Source: Smittium mucronatum
Taxonomy: Eukaryota; Kickxellomycota; Harpellomycetes; Harpellales; Legeriomycetaceae
Direction of reading: 5' to 3'
Assembly: GCA_001953115.1 (NCBI GenBank)
Contig: LSSL01003363.1
Location: 1-14,180, forward strand
DNA length: 14,180 nt
Shown: positions 8,176 through 14,180 of the stretch, one piece after another
Numbering within the stretch: the first letter of the stretch is position 1
How the letters are laid out: every line of letters begins with the position of its first letter
Program-made: the position numbers and the translations under genes
Notes under the pieces: model-generated
The model's input: the letters and a program-made list of their open reading frames with translations, nothing else
The model's database searches: none
What the model was told of the DNA's origin: nothing

Positions 8176-8727
8176 TCGAATAAAGAAAATTTCTCCTTGC
8201 TTTGTCGATCTACGGCAAAACTGGTCGATACGGCTACACTAATAGCTGAAAAAAATATCAGATCCAAACTCAAAATAAACCTTTTATTTAACCCAATTAT
8301 TCTTTCGCTTAATATTCGCTACAGCAAATCATTAGTGATATTTCGTTAATTTAGTGGTTCTATCTGTGGCCAGACGCCTTTTGCCTGATAACCTATTGGA
8401 TTTACCCCATATAATATCCAATTAGTGACTCACCCTCCAAATTAGTGAATAGAATTTGAAGAATGTACTTTATTGATGAAAATTATTGGATATCGCAATG
8501 AAAGTCCAAGCCAATGGTTTCTAATTGAAAATAAGACTAGATATTCAAGGAAGGCAGCCAATTATATCTTTTAAAAGTAAAATCCATGAGCAGTTTAGGA
8601 GCTTAATAGCGCGCTTTTCAAATACATTAGGCGATCAACGCAATAGACCCCCTTAAATATAACAAAGTTGTATGTTAGTTTTATAATCCAAAGAAGTCGG
8701 AATAACTGTAGTTTTTTAGAATTTTTC
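8176..8727. other. Upstream region of the Myb gene
   Basis: This is the presumptive promoter of the - strand Myb gene, ending at the left terminal repeat of the transposon. A 9-bp inverted repeat, ATATCCAAT (8414-8422) and ATTGGATAT (8485-8493), and two nearby copies of AATTAGTGA (about 8421-8448) are visible. Either could be regulator sites or chance. A - strand open frame at 8070-8273 overlaps the Myb N-terminus in another frame and starts upstream; it could be a uORF but is not called as a gene. Confidence 0.35.
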
Positions 8728-8884
8728 GAAAAAGTGAATAAAAATTGCCATTTGGCTAAAAGAGAAAAAAATATTACATAATTTGATTTTATTAGTAAAA
8801 AACGCGTAAAAATGGGAAATTCGCGTTTAATTGAGATGTAAGCATATATTGAAATTAAGAAAAGTTTATCAATATAACGCGTTT
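8728..8884 (+). repeat. Left terminal inverted repeat
   Basis: This pairs with the reverse complement of 10668-10807. Shared blocks in order are GAAAAAGTGAA, ACAT.AT..TTGA.TT.ATT, GTAAAAAA, GGGAAATT, CGC.TTTAATTGAGAT, AGTTTAT and AATATAACGCGTTT. It carries ACGCGT at 8802-8807 and 8877-8882 and a related TCGCGT at 8821-8826. Confidence 0.75.
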
Positions 8885-9154
8885 TTTTATAAAAAAATTT
8901 GTTTTAACAATTTAGTTAGAAAATTCGCCATCTTAATGATTAACTTTAACTTTTAAAAATCCATTCGACATAAATTAAATTTAAAAATACTCGTGCATTT
9001 AATAGTTTATTAGATTAATCTATCGAAACGATGATTATGAACTCATTCACGAAAATTTATCCAATTTTTTTAATAAATACACATGTACATACATGTCACT
9101 TGTACTATTTTTTTAAAAATAAAACAGAAAAGTGTTTTCTAAATCTTATAAAAA

Positions 9155-10179
9155 ATGTCAGACCGAAGATTCCAAAAAATTTTAAAGCGAGCAGAAGCTA
9201 GCGACTCTTCCCTCCAATTAAATCCACCTATAGAGGTCTCTATTGATCATGAATCTCAAAGCATGGATAAATACTTTGACAAATTATCAGAACAGAACTT
9301 AATAACTATAACAAATTTTAGCTATCAAGAATTTGGCATTTTATTTTCATTGCTAAGCGATGATCTTACAGGTATGAGAAGCTTAAAAGAAAAAAAAGAA
9401 AAACTATTTCGAAAAGATAGCTTACTTCTTTTTCTATCTTTTTTAAAGCAGTGTGTATCTTTTTCTGCGATCGGTCTGAGTTTTGCTATGAACCTTGCCT
9501 CCTCTGAATGACATGTAGAAAGAATGGCAAATTCTATGAAAAAGAAACTTAAGAATACTTTTATGTTATTTGTAAAAAAAATGATCAATTATTACAAAGG
9601 ATTTCTTATAATCATTACCTCGAAGCCGCGCTGATAATTGACGCATCTATACAGGAAGTTCCCAGATTTTCTGAAAACTTTAGGGATTCAAAAGTATTTT
9701 ATTCGGGTAAACACAAAAAATATTGTGTAAAACCCGAATACGGACACTTTCCTGTCGGTAGAGTGACAATTATTAGTCCAATTAATCATGTATCTAAACA
9801 TGATTTTAGTTTATTTTTAGATAGGCTGGAGGTATATAAGAAGTTTCTTCAAAAAGACCCACATGCTCTATTTCCAGGACAGCCTCACTTCTAATCCATC
9901 ATTGCTGATTTAGGATATCTTGGGTTACAGTGATAAATTTCCTCGATATTTCATAAAAAAGAGCCTGTACTAACACAAGTTGACCACAGCAATAATGCTA
10001 AATTTGTTTCCGTTAGAATACTCTGTGAGAATTATTACGGCCGTCTTAAGCAATTGTGTGGAGCTGCTAGAAACAAGATCAGAACATCTTAGGATCTTCA
10101 CAAAGACATACATGATATTCGCGTCTGCTTGACCAGTTTTCATGTTAGTAAAAAGCCATTCAGTAATTTGGGGGTTTGA
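9155..10179 (+). pseudogene. PIF/Harbinger-like (DDE_Tnp_4) transposase, inactivated
   Basis: These transposases cut and join DNA with a DDE catalytic triad. The 5' part (9155-9511, 118 residues) starts at a good ATG. It reads like the family's helical N-terminus (LITITNFSYQEFGILFSLLS, then an Ala/Phe-rich helix) before a TGA at 9509-9511, and resumes in frame as HVERMANSMKKKL. A frameshift lies between about 9540 and 9612. From 9613 the catalytic part is in one frame: LIIDASIQEVP (first Asp, 9640-9642), FYSGKHKKYCVK (family YSGKHKxHxxK), IIADLGYLGL (second Asp, 9907-9909) and RILCENYYGRLKQL (Glu, 10027-10029; family RVxVExxFGRLK). Spacing is 89 then 40 codons. Stops interrupt it at 9892-9894, 9931-9936 and 10090-10092, and it ends at 10177-10179. 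All three acidic codons survive, but the gene cannot make a complete protein. Confidence 0.85.
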
Positions 10180-10667
10180 GATGAATATTTTCCTTTTTAA
10201 CAGTTTATCTTTATTATTATTTTAATTTTTGATTTATTAGATCTAATTCTAATTTTAAATAAAAAAAATGAAAATTTAAAGTTCTTTATTTAGCGGGCTT
10301 AAACAGTTCAATTCAAACTCATGATGAGTATCATGTATATTGATTGGTAAAACATGCTGTCTTTTTATAACTAATTAAAGAACAAAAAATGTTTTATTAA
10401 CTAGTAGAAGCTAAAAAATAAACTTTTCTATGTTCAAACTATTTTTAAATAAAAAATTTGAGCTCTATATCAATAGTTGTGGTGTTTTTGATTTGAATTC
10501 ATGTGTTCTTCAAAAAAAACCTAAGAAATAATGCAAAATTAAAATGATAGACTTTCGGTTTTTAATTCAAGAAATATGAACCAAATTGATTCAAAAATTA
10601 GATATATTTATAAAACAAAAATAACGTTTTTTTATGGGTTGAATCAATAATTTCGGTTTTTTTAGAT
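10180..10667. other. Non-coding 3' part of the transposon
   Basis: A+T-rich sequence between the transposase stop and the right inverted repeat. No ORF, RNA gene or internal repeat could be supported. Confidence 0.45.
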
Positions 10668-10807
10668 ATAAACGCGTTATATTTATAAACTAACCCAACT
10701 TTCGAAATACCTATATATCTCAATTAAATGCGAAAATTTCCCTTTAGTTGTTTTTTTACAGAATAATTCAATTATAATGTTTTATTTGTATTTTCTTCAC
10801 TTTTTCC
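10668..10807 (-). repeat. Right terminal inverted repeat
   Basis: This is the reverse-complement partner of 8728-8884. The inner edge carries AAACGCGTTAT (10670-10680), matching the ATAACGCGTTT of the left arm. The outer edge carries CACTTTTTCC (10798-10807), matching GAAAAAGTG at the left edge. One ACGCGT (10672-10677) is retained where the left arm has two. Confidence 0.75.
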
Positions 10808-11652
10808 AATCATTTTTCTGTTTTTGAAAGCATTTGAAATATATGCACTCATTTTGATTTAATTAAGATATACTCCAATGTCATGCGGATTTTATATTTA
10901 AATGCTTAATTAGCGTTGGTCGCCTATTGTTTTACCAACTAGATCTCGGAATTTTATTCGATTAACTGTTTTAATAGCCCTTAAATTTTTCTACCATTTA
11001 AATCCAGTAATAATGTTATTTTTCTGGTGTTTTCAAACTGAGTTTACGTAATGAAGTTTAGAAGTTGAGCATAAAGTCCTGTAATTTTACTTTTTATATA
11101 AAAATAATAATCGAGCGAGAATATGAATTATGCTATTTATATTTAATTTTGTTTGGTAAATAAAAAACTTCTGAATTAATAATAAATCATCTTTCTTTAA
11201 AGGTTTACATCATCTTTTTTAAAAATTCATTTTCAAAAAAGTGTTACACAGGCTATAACTTTCTTCCAAATTGAATATTTTTCTTTTCGTTTTTATGAGT
11301 ATGCGTTTGTTATTTTGGTCTTTTTTTTATGGGATTGATAGGTTAAGCTTTGTTATCGACATTCTTTTTTCAAAAAAACTTCATCAAATGAATTTCTTGG
11401 GTTAAGATTTCCTTTAAGTAGTAAATTTATACAATAAAAATCTTGGACAATATAAATTTTTGGAATTTCACAAGACGCTTTTTTTGTCTTAAATTTATCA
11501 TATACATCATCCTTTGAACGGGTTTTAAAAAATCAAGATTATAATTATTTATAATAAGCAAAATAAAAATAAGCTGGTTAGAATTTGAATCCATATAACC
11601 GATAAACATTGAGCGAGACATGCGGATAAAGATATCAAAAATTTTAAAAAAA
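10808..11652. other. A+T-rich spacer between two dead transposons
   Basis: No gene is supported. A 64-codon ATG-initiated - strand frame (11427-11621) is Ile/Leu/Asn/Lys-rich, has no domain and looks like chance. The right end may hide a degraded N-terminus of the MULE relic: the + strand frame around 11578-11652 reads SWLEFESI-stop-PINIERD before the clearer coding part. Confidence 0.4.
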
Positions 11653-13176
11653 TAAAATTCAAAAATTTATTATTGTGCACGTCACAAGATAAATGAATTT
11701 CCAGGCGATCTTAAAGTTGATCCTTACTATGATAGTACAGAAAAAATTTATTATTCTACAATGCATAGTAGAATTTGCTTTAATATAGAAAAAATCGATA
11801 TAAAGAAAAATGTTCTGGATTATAATAAAGATTGGTTAAGTCCGTACATGATAAAACTCAAACTAGACTCAGAACGAATATCGACTGAAATAGGAAAAAT
11901 TTACTCTATAAGAAGCAATAAAAACCAAATAGATAACAAAAATAACAAAATAAAAACGAAATTTTTTGAACGTAAAAGTTTAGAATTGAAAAACAATGAA
12001 AAACGCATTATGGCTTACGTTTCTGCATTCTCTTCTGATCATGAAGACATTAAATTCCTTGTTACTTCAAAAAAGATGATCGAAATCCTTTCCAAAGCCA
12101 CTGAGCTTTATTTAGATTCTACATTTAAATTGATCAGAGATGGCTATCAAGTAATTTTAGCTGGAGTAACCAATATTAATCAAAAAAAAATTTACCGGTG
12201 GCTATATCAATCTAAACAGGGATTATACTAGTGATTACAGTTGTGTTATTAAAACTTTAGATTCTGAATCTGAAAAAATTGGGATTAATCTGAAAACGAA
12301 TAATTTAGTAGCGGATTCTGCACCTCAAATATCTAAATCCACCAAATCATTTTTATTGGTTGTAAATATAACTAATTTTTAGTTCCATAAGTCAAAAAAT
12401 ATAAAGGATATTATTGGGGGAAAATATGGAGTTCATAGCTCATTTGTAATCAGATATATGCAAAATGCAACTAGATCCAAGCAGAAAAATATAAGGCTTT
12501 TAAATCGCGCTTACCAATGAAAAATGGAGAGTTTTCAGCTTTATGCGTATATTTTAGAAAAAATCTATAAAAATAACTTCGAGAAAAACGAGAATTGGTA
12601 CGAAGGTTACTCGATATTTTAACCTTCAAAGAATAATTCTCTTTAAAGGTTCAATAGGACGATCAAAGAAAATTTTATTATTTATAAAATATCTGATTTA
12701 ATTATATTTTTAGATTTTTCTAAAGATATAATTGATTATTCACAAAATAATTATGAGCCAAATTTCGGAATCTCTGAATACGACGATAAATTCGTTTACG
12801 AAAATAACAGGATTTATTTCTACAGCATCTCAAATGAAATAGATACGAGATACTATTGCGCAACGTAATTAACCCTTGCTTCGATCAAAGTTATTGTTTT
12901 TCAATGAGCTTAAAATATCTTTAATTCATCAACTTCGACTCAATGGCAGAATTTTTAAAAAAATATTCATTTATTTACTCAAAAAAAGATGTTACTATTT
13001 TAAAGATGTTTACTGTACTTGCAAAGAGTTTTTTAAGTAAAAAAAATTGTGTTAATGCATTAAAATTTTTAACCCAAACAAAAAATAGCAATATAATTAG
13101 CATTACTTTGCTGGATGACAGAAGAAATGCTGGGAGACCCAAGAAAATCAAGAAAAAACCTTCCTTCGAGTTTTAA
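11653..13176 (+). pseudogene. MULE-type transposase, inactivated
   Basis: MULE transposases are DDE enzymes, often with an N-terminal zinc-binding domain. After a stop at 11653-11655, frame 1 reads IYYCARHKINEFPGDLK and runs through an ATG at 11761 to 12231. It includes FLVTSKKMIEILSKATELYL then DSTFKL (first Asp, 12115-12117) and GYQVILAGVTN, a classic MULE signature. At the A9 run (12182-12190) the coding frame shifts by one base. Frame 2 continues with NNLVADSAPQI (second Asp, 12314-12316), a tag stop where the family has the C.FH motif (12380-12382), stops at 12518-12520 and 12620-12622, and NNSL-stop-RFNRTIKENF. The last stop, 12644-12646, occupies the expected catalytic Glu of NN.LESFNRTIK. 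Frame 2 closes at 12866-12868. Frame 1 (to 13176) carries a plausible C-terminus ending RRNAGRPKKIKKK, typical of the basic tail. Asp-Asp and Asp-Glu spacings (66 and 110 codons) suit MULEs. No terminal repeats were found. Confidence 0.85.
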
Positions 13177-14145
13177 CCAAATGATTAATTTCTTTTTAAA
13201 ATTATATTATCTAATAAAATTTTAAATATATCTAATATATATTTATTTGGATTATTAATCCCTGAATTGAAATTAAAGTATATTTTTAATGAAAAATACT
13301 CTAAAAAAATTCTTAAAATATCACTATAATTTTACATGAATTTCCCCCAGTTTTTAATAATTAAAATTAAATAAAATTATTTATAAAAGTAAAATTTTTA
13401 TTCTATTAATACAAAAAATTTAATTATAAGAAAATTTGAAATTGTATGTTAAAATTGACTAACTAAAAAAATGATAAATTAGGAGGCTTTTGTTAAGGTT
13501 AAAGACAAATTTATATGTCTTAAACCTCCTTAAATTAATTATGTATTTATAGATACATTTTTTAACCATAAAAACTATAAAAAGAATCGAATTGGGTTCT
13601 TCTTGAACAAAAATTCAATCAATTTTGTTATTCCTTAGTTTTATAAATAAACTTTTATATATATTATAATAAAAATTTTATCACTTTCAAATTTTAATAG
13701 CTTTTTCATTATATTAAATGAAGTTCTTACAGGATCAGATCTATCTAAATTAAATAAGTAAATAAGCTTACAATTATCTGATATTACAAAGAATAAAAAT
13801 CAAAAGTTTTATAAAAAAAATTATCTTTATATAAATTAATATATATTATAAATCTGTTGATGTTGATCTTTATTTTTAAGATTTAAGCATAATGAAAACT
13901 GATAATTATTATTGTTTGATAATCGGTAATTTTTTTAACATGTCATGTATTGATATAAATGCAACTAGGAAGAATGTTAATTAGTAAAGTTATATCATTT
14001 AAAAAACACTTCGTTATAATCAAACACCTATTTTCATAATTTAAACAGCTAGAGATTACAAAACCACAGTTTAAAACTCGATTTTAAATCAAGTAATTCG
14101 AATGCAGAAACTAGTAAAAATTCCCACACTTCACTTTTTAGCGAG
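13177..14145. other. Extremely A+T-rich tail with no gene
   Basis: No open frame of note on either strand and no terminal inverted repeat for the MULE relic could be recognised. The only structured element is the hairpin at 13479-13533 (separate entry). Confidence 0.5.
13479..13533. repeat. Imperfect inverted repeat (hairpin)
   Basis: TTAGGAGG (13479-13486) pairs with CCTCCTTAA (13525-13533), and inside it AGGTTAAAGAC (13496-13506) pairs with GTCTTAAACCT (13517-13527) around a 10-base loop. The two pairings share CCT, so they are alternative or partly nested. It stands out as the only G/C-containing island in this stretch. Function unknown; it may be a small transposon or MITE footprint. Confidence 0.5.
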
Positions 14146-14180
14146 CAAAAACCAAAAACCAAAAACCAAAAACCAAAAAC
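14146..14180 (+). repeat. Five exact CAAAAAC heptamer repeats at the window end
   Basis: The sequence is exactly five tandem CAAAAAC units up to the last base, so the array may continue beyond the window. The complementary strand reads GTTTTTG, which is telomere-like in composition. At a right-hand chromosome end, however, the T/G-rich strand should be the + strand, and here it is the - strand. It may be an internal satellite, an interstitial telomere-like tract, or an assembly edge. Confidence 0.8.

Larger units (their letters stand above)
8728..10807 (+). mobile_element. Dead PIF/Harbinger-like DNA transposon with long terminal inverted repeats
   Basis: A roughly 2.1-kb unit is bounded by diverged inverted repeats of about 140-157 bp (separate entries) and encloses one transposase pseudogene (9155-10179) reading left to right. 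The remainder is non-coding: 8885-9154 before the gene and 10180-10667 after it. The exact termini and the target-site duplication could not be fixed by eye because the ends are A+T-rich and diverged. No second Myb/SANT-type accessory ORF lies inside the element. Transposase decay and arm divergence show that it is immobile. Confidence 0.75.

Noticed and set aside
14146..14180. Genuine telomere at the right end
   Set aside because: The strand polarity is opposite to a canonical right-hand telomere, and only five units are visible.
1..14180. CRISPR array, bacterial operon or phage region
   Set aside because: No spaced direct-repeat array, ribosome-binding sites or operonic gene packing; the gene content is eukaryotic.

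Overview
The window is strongly A+T-rich, low-density nuclear DNA from a microbial eukaryote. The Myb-repeat regulator, the Thr/Ser-rich secreted protein, the A/B-type cyclin relic and the relics of PIF/Harbinger-like and MULE-type transposases together suggest an early-diverging fungus (rozellid, microsporidian relative or zoopagomycote grade). I cannot fix the genus. Only two genes look intact, and they converge: a secreted two-domain protein with a mucin-like linker on the + strand (4832-6265), and a protein with about five Myb/SANT repeats on the - strand (6727-8175, poly(A) signal at 6673-6678).

Much of the rest is decayed sequence. Bases 418-2040 (- strand) hold a cyclin pseudogene that is open in several frames, carries many stops and has lost the conserved Trp codon of the ILVDW motif. 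Bases 2184-3618 are a pair of about 145-bp diverged direct repeats bracketing a GC-richer island of unknown nature. Around 4240-4560 (- strand) there may be traces of another transposase, at low confidence.

Bases 8728-10807 are a dead DNA transposon with long terminal inverted repeats. It contains a PIF/Harbinger (DDE_Tnp_4)-like transposase pseudogene in which all three presumptive DDE codons can still be located. Bases 11653-13176 are a MULE-type transposase pseudogene with a frameshift at an A9 run and a stop codon exactly where the catalytic Glu is expected. The last kilobase is extremely A+T-rich. It contains one strong hairpin and ends in five exact CAAAAAC heptamers running up to the window edge.

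Nothing here looks like an operon or a coordinated multi-gene system. The picture is two live genes in a transposon- and pseudogene-rich accessory region. The most informative observations are the unannotated cyclin relic and the anatomy of the two dead transposons. All identifications come from reading motifs by eye, with no database search.
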